This document shows, piece by piece, positions 10,249-19,871 of a DNA stretch of 64,000 nucleotides (positions are counted from its first letter, which is position 1; every line of letters starts with the position of its first letter). Under the pieces are notes generated by a model. The model searched no databases. It was not told where the DNA came from and saw only the letters and a program-made list of their open reading frames with translations. Origin of the DNA: Halobacteriales archaeon QS_4_62_28 (GTDB taxonomy: Archaea > Halobacteriota > Halobacteria > Halobacteriales > Haloarculaceae); assembly GCA_003021685.1 (NCBI GenBank), contig PXRO01000050.1, positions 62,001 to 126,000 of the forward strand, written 5' to 3'. The position numbers and the translations under genes are program-made.

Positions 10249-10910
10249 TCGACCACCTCCGATGGCAGTCGCTCGGACGGATCCACCTGCCGCCGAACGT
10301 AATACGTAAAGACGATGCCAGCGACGACACCGGCAACGGTCGATGCGGCGAACTCGATCATCAGCGCGTGCTCTATCTCGGTCCCCGGGACACCGTCCTC
10401 TAACAGCAGCGTCGTCCCGAGGAGGACATCAGATGACCAGCGTACGACGGCCCAGATGCCGGCCATCGCGAGCGTCGTCACGACGACGAATGCCACTGCG
10501 AAAGAGTCGGTCATGTGAACAGGCGTAAAGAGGTGCAGTTCGACGACGACAATGAGTGCGATGGCCGCAACCGAAAAATACGTTGCTATCTGACCCGTGA
10601 CCGGGACTGTCGCGAACGACCGCCCAAGTACCGGGAGGCCCGCCAGTGCTGTCACTTCCCAGGGGAGCGTCGCTGCCCAATTTCTGAGCGCAAGAGGCGG
10701 CAATACGGTAATGACAAGCACCGCGCCCGCAAAGGCGGCCCACCACAGGAGGTCACGCCAGACGCTCGTGATAATCGCGATACCGAGAAGAGAGATCAGA
10801 ACCCACGAGGGGATCGCGTTGGTCTGCTGGCGGCGTAACAGTTGTCCGAGAGCGCTCCCCATACTACAATCCAGTGTGGCCGCGATTGAAATACTATCGG
10901 CTAACGGCAT
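10245..10910 (-). CDS. Membrane protein of unknown function, overlapping the downstream membrane-protein gene
   Basis: Multi-TM ORF; its stop overlaps the 9589-10248 start by 4 nt, suggesting translational coupling. Confidence 0.6.
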   Translation of the reverse strand: MPLADSISIAATLDCSMGSALGQLLRRQQTNAIPSWVLISLLGIAIITSVWRDLLWWAAFAGAVLVITVLPPLALRNWAATLPWEVTALAGLPVLGRSFATVPVTGQIATYFSVAAIALIVVVELHLFTPVHMTDSFAVAFVVVTTLAMAGIWAVVRWSSDVLLGTTLLLEDGVPGTEIEHALMIEFAASTVAGVVAGIVFTYYVRRQVDPSERLPSEVVE

Positions 10911-10952
10911 TGGCAGTATTCGGATAAGAGATCAAGAGAAACGCTTACAAAG

Positions 10953-11090
10953 CACCGAAAGCCCTCGCGGCGCTCGACCGCTCCGGGGCTCGCTGTCGTC
11001 CGAGAGAGCCCAGCTCTCTCGTGATGACGAAAGGCACGCGAAGCGCGCGCAGCGAGCCGCGGGACTGCAACTGCACGAGGGCTTTCGGTG
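10953..11090. repeat. 138-bp long inverted repeat with nested hairpins
   Basis: Perfect 15-bp arms CACCGAAAGCCCTCG (10953-10967) and CGAGGGCTTTCGGTG (11076-11090), plus nested arms. Confidence 0.9.
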
Positions 11091-11186
11091 TCTCTGATGT
11101 ATTCGGCACGGTTGCTTATTTGGACAGCACTACAGCGTTTGGGTCAACGCTTTAGTATGTTCACTCGTTTTACTATTGTGCCAGCA

Positions 11187-11447
11187 ATGCTGGAGCTTTA
11201 CCAGTCCGAAGGCTGTCCACACAGTGCAAAGGTCCGGAAGAAACTCTCGGAACTCGGCGTCTCCTACGTCGCCCACAACCCCCGCCTGCCGGGCGGCGAG
11301 GGTGGCGATGTCACCAACGAGACGACGTACGACGAACTCATCGGCGGTGGGGAAGACGAGATCCCGTATCTCGTCGACACCGACCGTGAGGTGCGGATGT
11401 ACGAGAGCGATGACATCGTCGAGTACCTCGAAATAACATACGGGTGA
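11187..11447 (+). CDS. Glutaredoxin/GST N-terminal-domain-like protein
   Basis: MLELYQSEGCPHSAKVRKKLSELGV ... EIPYLVDTDREVRMYESDDIVEYL; single-Cys thioredoxin-fold motif CPHS. Confidence 0.85.
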   Translation: MLELYQSEGCPHSAKVRKKLSELGVSYVAHNPRLPGGEGGDVTNETTYDELIGGGEDEIPYLVDTDREVRMYESDDIVEYLEITYG

Positions 11448-11472
11448 GGCCTCGCAAACACCGGAGTGATGA

Positions 11473-11862
11473 ATGGAGGTTTTCGTCTACGGGACTCTGA
11501 CCGACGAGACGACAGCGCGGAGTGTGCTCGACGACTTCGAGTACCGTGGATCGGCCGAACTACTTGGCCTCCAGCGTGTCGACGGCCAGTATTCGACACT
11601 CGGACCAGGTGACTCGACGACGGGACGACTGCTGTGGACGCCAGAGACGGACGCATTCGACAGGTACGAAGGAGTCGACAGAGGACTGTACAGTCGCCTC
11701 ACCCTGCCCCTCGAACAGCACGGCAGAACCGGAACAGTCGAGGTATACGTCGGGGACCCGGACGTGCTCGGTGCGCCCGTAGAATGGCCTGGCGAGGGCC
11801 GCTTCGACGAGCGTGCTCGACGCTACTGCGAGACACAGGACGTGCGAGTCGTCCAGCGATAG
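11473..11862 (+). CDS. Gamma-glutamylcyclotransferase (AIG2-like) family protein
   Basis: MEVFVYGTLTD start and YEGVDRGLYSR. Confidence 0.85.
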   Translation: MEVFVYGTLTDETTARSVLDDFEYRGSAELLGLQRVDGQYSTLGPGDSTTGRLLWTPETDAFDRYEGVDRGLYSRLTLPLEQHGRTGTVEVYVGDPDVLGAPVEWPGEGRFDERARRYCETQDVRVVQR

Positions 11863-11876
11863 CCGAGTCTGGGAAT

Positions 11877-12866
11877 TCAGGGATTCTGTCGAGTCTCCTT
11901 CGTGACTGGAGACGATGACGCCACAGCAGTGACGAGACGATCGTAGAACTGGCCGGGGGTGCCGACCCAGGCGTTCATCTCCAGTGCGCGTTCGACGAGG
12001 CAGCGGTAGCAGCGGCGATAGCCCGGGAACTCGTCGGGATTGAAGTACCGTGGATGCCAGAGCACGGTCATCACGGCATCGTTCCTGGCGGCTTCAACGA
12101 GAAGGCGCTCACACTCCTCGATGGCGCGGTCGGTTTCGTCACTGACATCGGGTAGGGCGACTTCCATGAGTGTTAACGGGAATTCGACGAAAGCATCATC
12201 GAAGGGCCGCTGTGGCACGTAGCCGTGTTCGAATCCGTACTCGGTACTCGATCCGAGACTTGCGTCGTACCGCAGGCCGATGTCGGCCTGATGTCGCCAC
12301 GTCTGCGTGCCATCGAGACGCAGGTAGTGCTGGCGGCCGCCGCTGATCGAATTACCGAGTACGTCCTCGATGGTCGCCTTCTCGCGGGCGAGTCGGTCCC
12401 TGTCGTCGTGGGCGGGAATCGAGCCGTGGAGTCCGACCTCCCAGCCACCGTCGTCGAGTTCCCGGACCATCGCCGCGATGTCCTCCTTGCGCACGTCGTA
12501 GCGGCCGAGAAACTGGATCCACTTTTCGAGGCTGAGCCAGTCCCTGGGTGATCCGTCGGCTAGCAGATGGGGTTCTTGCAGGAAGTAGAACGCCGAGCGC
12601 ACGCCCAGGTCGGCTTCGAGGGTCATGATGTCCTCGAACTGCCAGTATGGGTTCCTGTCCGGGAGGGCAGTTCGGAGGTGATATCCCATCCGGGAGCGCT
12701 CGTGGAGCGCATAGTACAGCGCCTGGTGGCGCTTGTATGGCCGGTCGACATCGTGTGTCAGACACAGCGCGAACTCGTGGTCGTTCAGTGCCGTCGAGAC
12801 GACCGACTCGAACCGCCCTGTCGAGAGGCGTGCCAGCGGTTCGAGTCGGTCATCATGCGCTGTCAT
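11877..12866 (-). CDS. Polysaccharide deacetylase-like protein (NodB superfamily)
   Basis: FALCLTHDVDRPYKRHQALYY, GGWEVGLHGS, TVLWHPRYFN. Confidence 0.75.
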   Translation of the reverse strand: MTAHDDRLEPLARLSTGRFESVVSTALNDHEFALCLTHDVDRPYKRHQALYYALHERSRMGYHLRTALPDRNPYWQFEDIMTLEADLGVRSAFYFLQEPHLLADGSPRDWLSLEKWIQFLGRYDVRKEDIAAMVRELDDGGWEVGLHGSIPAHDDRDRLAREKATIEDVLGNSISGGRQHYLRLDGTQTWRHQADIGLRYDASLGSSTEYGFEHGYVPQRPFDDAFVEFPLTLMEVALPDVSDETDRAIEECERLLVEAARNDAVMTVLWHPRYFNPDEFPGYRRCYRCLVERALEMNAWVGTPGQFYDRLVTAVASSSPVTKETRQNP

Positions 12867-13911
12867 CGAGTGTATAATCGGAGTCCAGATCGAACTCGAG
12901 GTCCCTGTTGTAGCGCCGTTCCACGAGGAAGGCGACGACGACGAGGACCGGACACGCCGCGATGACTACAAGTGGGACGAGAAACCCCGTGACCGGTAAC
13001 GATGTCGCCGACGAGAGGGCGAACATCGTGCCTCCGATGCCGCTGAGTGCAGCGAGTCCGTACAGGAGGGCGACCGGGTGGAAGTCGAGCGGTGAATACC
13101 CAGACCGGAGTCGCCAGACGAAGCGAGAGGCCAGCAGCAGGGACAGCAACGGCACGAACGAGCGGTACTCGATGCCGCTCTCTTCCTCCCCGTAGATGGC
13201 CGAAACGGGGACATCGGCGATGCGTGCGTCGTGGACGTTGAGCCTGACGAGTATATCGTTGAGGAACCCGTAATCGTCGTAGAGCGCATCGATATCGAGC
13301 GATTCGAGAGCCTCACGGGAGATAGCAGTGAAGCCACTCTGTGGGTCTGTCATTCCCCAGTACCCGCTGGCGACTCTCGTCAGCCCAGTCAGCAGCGTGT
13401 TACCGAACAACCGCCAGGTCGACATCTCGTCGCGTAGCCCTTTCGTTCCGAGGCGGTTCCCTTTCGCGTACTCGGCGACGCCCGAGACGACTGGGTCGAT
13501 CAACGCATCGAGTCGGTCGGGGTTCATCTGGCCGTCCCCGTCCATCACGGCGATAACATCCATACCGTCGTCGAGGGCTGCTCTGTAGCCGGTTTTGACG
13601 GCACCCCCACGTCCCCTGTTCGTTTCGTGGCGAACCGGCACGATACGGGTTTCGGGCACGTGACTCCCGTCGGTCATCGTCGCGCGTTCCCACTCTTGGG
13701 ACTCGACGGCTGACTCCCGCTCGCGTCGGTCGACTGCCGAACGCTGTTCGATCACCGACCACGTCCCATCTGTCGAGCAGTCATCAACTGGATAGGCGCG
13801 GTCGACGAACGCCGGGAGGCCGTCGATTACCTCGCCGATGAACGACGCTTCGTTGTACACTGGAATGACGACCCCGACTCGGTGTCCATCGTACATCTCA
13901 GGCACCGACAT
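12853..13911 (-). CDS. Glycosyltransferase family 2 with C-terminal TM segments
   Basis: VGVVIPVYNEASFIGEVIDGLP, DVIAVMDGDGQMNPDRL, WGMTDPQSGFTAISREAL; overlaps the deacetylase start by 14 nt. Confidence 0.9.
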   Translation of the reverse strand: MSVPEMYDGHRVGVVIPVYNEASFIGEVIDGLPAFVDRAYPVDDCSTDGTWSVIEQRSAVDRRERESAVESQEWERATMTDGSHVPETRIVPVRHETNRGRGGAVKTGYRAALDDGMDVIAVMDGDGQMNPDRLDALIDPVVSGVAEYAKGNRLGTKGLRDEMSTWRLFGNTLLTGLTRVASGYWGMTDPQSGFTAISREALESLDIDALYDDYGFLNDILVRLNVHDARIADVPVSAIYGEEESGIEYRSFVPLLSLLLASRFVWRLRSGYSPLDFHPVALLYGLAALSGIGGTMFALSSATSLPVTGFLVPLVVIAACPVLVVVAFLVERRYNRDLEFDLDSDYTLDDSA

Positions 13912-14465
13912 CTGGTCGAGTGTGGCCGTTTGAAAACGAGGCAACCCCACCAGCCCGCAGGAAAACACGGGCAACGTCAGTGATCAGTGCGTACATGTAA
14001 GTCCCGCTACACTGGGAGACAGTATTGTAATCAAGCTTCTACAGTTCGAAAGGGAGTTGCTACGGCTTCAATGACTCGATACTAATCAGACTATCTCCAT
14101 AACATCAGTAACTCACTGGTGTCAATCAACACTCACCCTGATTCAGCCAGAAGAAAGATCGTTATACTCCACAAGTGCTACCGAAGCGTCGGCGAGCAAA
14201 ACGACGCTGTCAGACCGTAATCGTTCGAGAGACCAACTCTGGCTTCGTTTCCGATACCGAGGCCGTCGTCACGGCACACCATAGTGTAGGCGACTGGATC
14301 CACTCTCACTGTACCATCCGAATATCTGGACGCAAGCATCTCGTGGCAATGAGTAAGGCAGTCATTCTGTTAGCGATGAGAGAGTATAACAAAACGGAAA
14401 CCTCCCTCAAATCACGATACTGTCCGTGGATAATAAACGTGGTATCCGACAGGACAACACCGTCT

Positions 14466-15584
14466 ATGAGATACCTCATCTTCACCAACACTCCGGCACA
14501 CGTCCACCTGTATCGTAACGCAGTCGCACAGTTGCGTGACCGGGGACACGATGTTCTGGTCCTCGCCCGCGATTACGGCTGCACCGTCGAACTCGCCGAC
14601 TGGTACGACTTTCCATACGAGGTGTACGGTCGCTGTGATACGACCAAGTACTCGCTGTTCCGGCATCTCCCGAGTCAGTACGCCTCGATGGTGCGGGCGA
14701 CCCGGACGTTCGATCCAGACCTCATCTTCGGGATGGGCGCGTACGCGGCCCACGCGGGCGCGGTTTCGCGAACACGGACCGTACTCCTGCTTGACTCCGA
14801 GCCGACGTCGCTCGATCACATCGTTTCGCGTCCCTTCGCGGACGTGATACTCACGCCCGCGGCGTTTCAAAAGGATCTCGGATCGAACCACTACGTCTTC
14901 GACGGATTCAAAGAGACAGCGTATCTTCACCCGGAGGCGTTCACGCCGGATCCGAGCGTCCGGTACGACCTCGGTGTCGACGACGAGGAGTTCGCTCTCC
15001 TCCGGTTCAACGCCTTTGGCTCGCACCACGATGTCAGCCATGGCGGGTTTTCGACGGCAGAGTGTGCGCGGCTCATCGAACGCATCGCCGAGTCAGCCAC
15101 CGTCTTCGTGTCGGACGAGAGCGGTGAGATGGACCTCAGCACGCTCCCTGCCCGGCCCTACGACCTCCATCCGGCGCGGCTACACGACGCACTGGCGGAA
15201 GCGTCGCTGTTCGTTGCCGATACGCAGACGATGGCTACGGAGGCGGCACTGCTCGGAACGCCGACAATCAGGTCGAATTCCTTCGTCGGCGAGGACGATA
15301 TGGGGAACTTCATCGAACTCGGGCAGCGAAACCTCGTGCACAATCTGCAGTCGTTCGACGAGGTCTGTGAGACGGCGATGACGCTACTCACGCGCGACGG
15401 CATCGATGAGGTCTGGCGTCGTCGCCGCGATACCTATCTCGACGACAAGGTGAACCTCACTGACATCATCGTCGACGTGGCAACGACCCACGGGGCGGTG
15501 GAACAACTCGACTCGCTCTCGCGGTGGGCAAGTTCCGACCAGACGGCCAGCGTTTCGAAAGACAGTATCGGCGTCAAATCTTGA
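14466..15584 (+). CDS. DUF354-type protein (GT-B-like)
   Basis: MRYLIFTNTPAHVHLYRNAVAQLRDRGHDVLVLARDYG; ADTQTMATEAALLGTPTIRSNSFVGEDDMGNFIEL. Confidence 0.85.
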   Translation: MRYLIFTNTPAHVHLYRNAVAQLRDRGHDVLVLARDYGCTVELADWYDFPYEVYGRCDTTKYSLFRHLPSQYASMVRATRTFDPDLIFGMGAYAAHAGAVSRTRTVLLLDSEPTSLDHIVSRPFADVILTPAAFQKDLGSNHYVFDGFKETAYLHPEAFTPDPSVRYDLGVDDEEFALLRFNAFGSHHDVSHGGFSTAECARLIERIAESATVFVSDESGEMDLSTLPARPYDLHPARLHDALAEASLFVADTQTMATEAALLGTPTIRSNSFVGEDDMGNFIELGQRNLVHNLQSFDEVCETAMTLLTRDGIDEVWRRRRDTYLDDKVNLTDIIVDVATTHGAVEQLDSLSRWASSDQTASVSKDSIGVKS

Positions 15585-15604
15585 CGGCCGTATACGGCAA
15601 CTCA

Positions 15605-16792
15605 ATGAAACTTCAGTCGATCCACGACGGCACTGTCTATGCTACCGATGGCCGGGAGGTGTACCGAGAGACGGGCGAATCGATTAGCGCCGGGACAGCG
15701 AATGTGACGCTGCCAGGGGGTATGACCTTCAAGTCAGTCGGATCGTTACCCGTCGAGAGTTCCGGCCTCGCTGGTATCACAGAGCGACTCCAGACGGCGA
15801 GACCCTGGAAGGGACTGCTCGGACCGATTGTCGGATCGTACCAGACAGTGAACCTCTGGGCGTTTTCGTCGTCGATGCTGGCGACCGTCGGTCAGCGCGT
15901 GTTCGTCTCGGCGGACGGTGGCGAGACCTGGACCCAGCGCCTCTCGCTCCCACCGACGTCGCCACGGATGGGCGTGCTCCCGTCGAGTGTCTGCAGCGAC
16001 GGGGACGTGACCTATCTAGCGGAGTATCCGCTAGACGTGAACACGACGCCCCGCGTCTACCGGTCAACGGACGGCGGGTGGTCGTGGGAGACATATTTAG
16101 AACTCCCGGACGTGCGCCACGTTCACTCGGTTTCGATTGACCCCTACAGTGGTGATTGCTGGCTAACGACCGGTGACACGGACGACGCCTGTCGTCTGCT
16201 CCGTCTCCGTGACGACGAAATGCGGGTCGTCGGCGGCGGGAGCCAGGACTGGCGTATCGTCGAACCCGCATTTACGCGCGATGGGATCCTTTGGGGAGTC
16301 GACTGTGGATACACCGAGGTGAACCGAATATTCCGGTTACCCCGGTCACGACTTGACAGCGCCACACCGACGCCGGAACCGGTCGGTCAGGTGGAGTCGT
16401 CAGTGTACTACGCCGAGACGTTCTCGACGGGCGGCACGGAGTGGGTCGTGCTCTCGACTGCTGCCGAGAGTGGTGGCGACCGAACGGCCCCCGACGAAGA
16501 CACGCACGGGGACCAGGTCGCCCGTGTCGTCGCTGCGTCGGCCGAAACCGGGTTCACAGAGTGGACGACGCTCGCGACGTACCGCCGGCGGACGACGCCC
16601 GCCGACTGGTCGGTCACCCCGTCGGGCCTCCCGACAGCGAACGCGTACGTCTTCCTCGCGTCGTGCCCGGACCGGGGCCTCTTTGTCAATCCCTTTAATA
16701 CCGCGACAGCCAACGGCGATGTTCGCCGGATACCGCTATCGACGTTCGCAGACCTGTCCTCGCCCGACGGCCGACGCGCCGAAGTCAGCTGA
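15605..16792 (+). CDS. BNR/Asp-box beta-propeller protein (sialidase-like)
   Basis: Asp-box motifs FVSADGGETWTQR and YRSTDGGWSWET; start at MKLQSIHDGT. Confidence 0.7.
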   Translation: MKLQSIHDGTVYATDGREVYRETGESISAGTANVTLPGGMTFKSVGSLPVESSGLAGITERLQTARPWKGLLGPIVGSYQTVNLWAFSSSMLATVGQRVFVSADGGETWTQRLSLPPTSPRMGVLPSSVCSDGDVTYLAEYPLDVNTTPRVYRSTDGGWSWETYLELPDVRHVHSVSIDPYSGDCWLTTGDTDDACRLLRLRDDEMRVVGGGSQDWRIVEPAFTRDGILWGVDCGYTEVNRIFRLPRSRLDSATPTPEPVGQVESSVYYAETFSTGGTEWVVLSTAAESGGDRTAPDEDTHGDQVARVVAASAETGFTEWTTLATYRRRTTPADWSVTPSGLPTANAYVFLASCPDRGLFVNPFNTATANGDVRRIPLSTFADLSSPDGRRAEVS

Positions 16793-18158
16793 GGTAGCCG
16801 AGGTCTTCGAGTTGCGATTCCAGACGGTCGTCGAGGTCCGCCGTCGCATCGGCCGGGGATGCTTCGTCGATGTCGAGGTCGGCCACGCGAGACGTGAGTC
16901 GGTCGCGGAACGCCGCCAGGGTCTCGTCTGCAACGCTCGACAGCGGCACGACAGTCTCGCGGCGACCGTCGCCCCGGAGGACGTACTCACGGTCACCGGG
17001 GCCGTCGAGATACGTCGTGGCACCGTCGGACAGCGCACGCCACTGGCTGATGTCCTGTGAGACACTGGCCGTGTGTGGCAGGTAGTCTTCGACGAGTGCG
17101 TGCCCGTTCTCGGATACGAGTGGGCGCGTTTCCCGTGCGTTCTGGCCGGGTGCCGAGAGCAAGCCGTACAGGTCGGCGAGTTCGACCGGATCACTGACCC
17201 GCTCGGAGTCGGTCTGGCCGGGCCACTTGACGAGTAACGGGACAGACGTGTTAATATCCCGGAGGTAGTGTGGTGGCTCCTCGTCGCGGTCGAATTCGCC
17301 GAGCGTCTTCCCGTGATCGGCACAGACGACGATCAATGCGTCCTCGAACGTCCCCTCCTCGCGAAGCGTGGTCAGGAGTCGGTCGAACTCTCGGTCCTGA
17401 TATCGTGCACTCGCGTCGAGAAAGTCGTGAATCCGCTGGGTCTCGTCCGAGGAGAGCGACCGCTTGCCCATGATGTACGCGAGCAGTTTCGTGTTCAGTG
17501 AGCGGGCAGAAACAGGGTTCGGCGTCGACAGCCCGAGTTCACGGAAGGCCCACCGTGGTGGGTAATACGGACTGTGAGCCTCCATCAGATTCAGGAACGT
17601 AAACGTCGGGTCGGAACCGGCCTCGATCCACTCGGTCGCCCGCCTGACGAGATTGCTGGTGAAAAAGGGACGTTTCAGCAGGACGAGTGGCTGCTGGGTC
17701 GCCCGCCCGAACCACGAGTGAAAACGGTCGTAGAGTCGATCAGCGCGACGCTGTGGCGGACCGCCACGGCTCACTTCGAGATCCCATTCGACGAAGTAGT
17801 CGAACCCCCTATCGAGGCCCGATAGTTGTCCGACCCAGGGATTGTTCGAGAACCCCGCAGTCCGGTAGCCCCGGTCTGCGAGTCGCTGGGTTACTGTCGG
17901 ATGATCGTCCGACAGCGTCAGGTCACGGTCCGTGAACCCGTTCGTAATTCCGTGTTCCGAGGGCATCAGTCCAGTGAACATCGAGCAATGTGAGGGCAGT
18001 GTCCAAGGGGCCGGAACTGAAGCGTTTTCATAGACCGTCGCCGACTCCCCGAATTGATCGAGTGCCGGCGTCGTTTCTCGTTCGTACCCGTACTCTGACA
18101 CGTGGTCCTGCCGAAGTGAATCGAGAACGACGAAAAGCACGTCGGGAGACTCGTCCAT
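16785..18158 (-). CDS. Sulfatase-fold (alkaline phosphatase superfamily) hydrolase or transferase
   Basis: DVLFVVLDSLRQDHVSEYGYERETTPALDQF; APWTLPSHCSMFTGLMPSEHG; VVCADHGKTLGE. Confidence 0.85.
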   Translation of the reverse strand: MDESPDVLFVVLDSLRQDHVSEYGYERETTPALDQFGESATVYENASVPAPWTLPSHCSMFTGLMPSEHGITNGFTDRDLTLSDDHPTVTQRLADRGYRTAGFSNNPWVGQLSGLDRGFDYFVEWDLEVSRGGPPQRRADRLYDRFHSWFGRATQQPLVLLKRPFFTSNLVRRATEWIEAGSDPTFTFLNLMEAHSPYYPPRWAFRELGLSTPNPVSARSLNTKLLAYIMGKRSLSSDETQRIHDFLDASARYQDREFDRLLTTLREEGTFEDALIVVCADHGKTLGEFDRDEEPPHYLRDINTSVPLLVKWPGQTDSERVSDPVELADLYGLLSAPGQNARETRPLVSENGHALVEDYLPHTASVSQDISQWRALSDGATTYLDGPGDREYVLRGDGRRETVVPLSSVADETLAAFRDRLTSRVADLDIDEASPADATADLDDRLESQLEDLGYLS

Positions 18159-18541
18159 GGGGCTGCTACGGGGAGGAATTTGTTTTGTTATGTAGTTTGT
18201 ACACGTGTCAGCTATCAATCCCTGAAGGGATGCTTGTGATTCTCGTGAAGCCGAAGCGATTCACTAGGGAGTGCAGTAGCGCGCGCCGGAATTACTGAAG
18301 CCCTCTTGCACGTCTGCCCGCGATCAGACCGATCCCAGAATGCCGCTCTGGGGGTTGCAACCCTGGTACAATAACTTTACAGCGTGATCGGATCGATATC
18401 GACTAAATATACCTATCAGTTGAAAACCGGGCGGATACTGTATGATTTGTCAGCTATACCGTAGCAATATGGCAAGTAACAGGTTCGCTTCCCGTTCAAA
18501 ACGGCGAGAAATAATATAAGAATATACTCGTCTTACCGGGT

Positions 18542-19819
18542 ATGGTTCCCCGCAATGCCAGCGGACGCTCGGTGGACAGTACTAATAATAGTCTATTAAC
18601 AGATCGGACGGAAAATAATAAAGTCCTTACTAGCGACTCTACCAGCAAAGAATCGGGCTACGACCGCCGTTCGTTTCTAAAAGCAGCTGGAGCGGTGGCG
18701 GGTATAGCGGCAGGGTTGCCTGGCACGGCTTCTGCAGAGGAAATCCAGAGCGAGAGCGACGCATCGGAACTCCCGAATACGCTCACCGTGCGTGGGACTG
18801 GCACCCCGACGAACTACCGGTTCGAGGTCACGGGACAGGTCGGCGTTATCGACGACTCTGTCGAAGAGGGCGATACAATCGTCGGATCGACTGTCGAGGG
18901 ATCAGTCACCACCAGCGAGCACGTCGACAAATTCGGCTTCAGTGGTGAACTCTCTGCACTCGAATTACTCACAGGTGAGGCAGAGGTTCGGGTCAACGGT
19001 AGTGTCGTCGGTGCGGAGAATGCCTCCGGTTCGGAATCGCGCAGAACCCTGAAAGTCCAGGGGACAGGGACACCGACCCAGTACTATATCGAGGTCGACA
19101 AACTGTTAACGCCCGTCGAAGACACGGTTGAGAGCAACGAGAAGATATCTGAGACTAGTGTCACTGGCTCGGTCACTGAACCAGAAGATGTCGACAGGTA
19201 CACCTTCTATGGGGAAATCACCACCCTCGAGGTCAGCGACGGTGACGCTGATGTCTACGTCGACGGTCAACTCGTTGGATCGACCGATGAGAGCACCAGC
19301 GAATCGTCCAGAAGCCTGCAAGTGCGGGGGAGGGGGACGACGACCCAGTACCATATCGAAGTCAGCGACGTGTTGACCCCTGTCGAAGACACGGTCGAGA
19401 GCTACGAAGCGGTTTCTGAGGCCAGTGTCACTGGCTGGATCACAGAGCCCGGACACGTCGACAGGTTCACGTTCACCGGAGAAATTTCCGAGATCACGTT
19501 CTACGACGGTGAGGCAGACGTGTACGTCGACGGGCAGCGCGTCACACCCGACAACCCGACGACCGAACCGACGAGACGGCTGAAAGTGCAGGGGACCGGC
19601 ACAGCGACCCAGTACCACATCGAAGTTGACGACTCACTGGTGGGGGTCAACGACAGCATGGAGAGCTACGAAGAGGTCTCCAGTACGAGTGTCACGGGTT
19701 GGGTCACTGACCCCGAGCACGTCGACGAGTTCATCTTCACCGGTTCGGTCAACACTGTCAGATTCTACGTGGGGGAGGCCAACGTGTACGTCGACGGCCG
19801 GTTGATCGGCGGGCGATAA
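18542..19819 (+). CDS. TAT-exported protein made of four tandem ~80-aa repeat domains
   Basis: TAT motif DRRSFLKAAGAVAGIAAGLPGTASA; four copies of L-x-V-x-G-T-G-T-x-T-x-Y...VDGxxV. Confidence 0.85.
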   Translation: MVPRNASGRSVDSTNNSLLTDRTENNKVLTSDSTSKESGYDRRSFLKAAGAVAGIAAGLPGTASAEEIQSESDASELPNTLTVRGTGTPTNYRFEVTGQVGVIDDSVEEGDTIVGSTVEGSVTTSEHVDKFGFSGELSALELLTGEAEVRVNGSVVGAENASGSESRRTLKVQGTGTPTQYYIEVDKLLTPVEDTVESNEKISETSVTGSVTEPEDVDRYTFYGEITTLEVSDGDADVYVDGQLVGSTDESTSESSRSLQVRGRGTTTQYHIEVSDVLTPVEDTVESYEAVSEASVTGWITEPGHVDRFTFTGEISEITFYDGEADVYVDGQRVTPDNPTTEPTRRLKVQGTGTATQYHIEVDDSLVGVNDSMESYEEVSSTSVTGWVTDPEHVDEFIFTGSVNTVRFYVGEANVYVDGRLIGGR

Positions 19820-19871
19820 CCGCCACCGGGCCAGGCGTACGTCCACCGGTATAGGGGATTCTTCGAGGAAA

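Noticed and set aside
14175-14465. N-terminal extension of the DUF354 ORF (14175-14465) as part of the protein
   Set aside because: The extension is basic and low in acidic residues, unlike haloarchaeal protein; the conserved start MRYLIFTNTPAHVHLY lies at 14466.
19837-19850. Possible third R2 copy (GTACGTCCACCGGT)
   Set aside because: Matches only the right arm; no left arm at the expected distance, so it is not called as an element.
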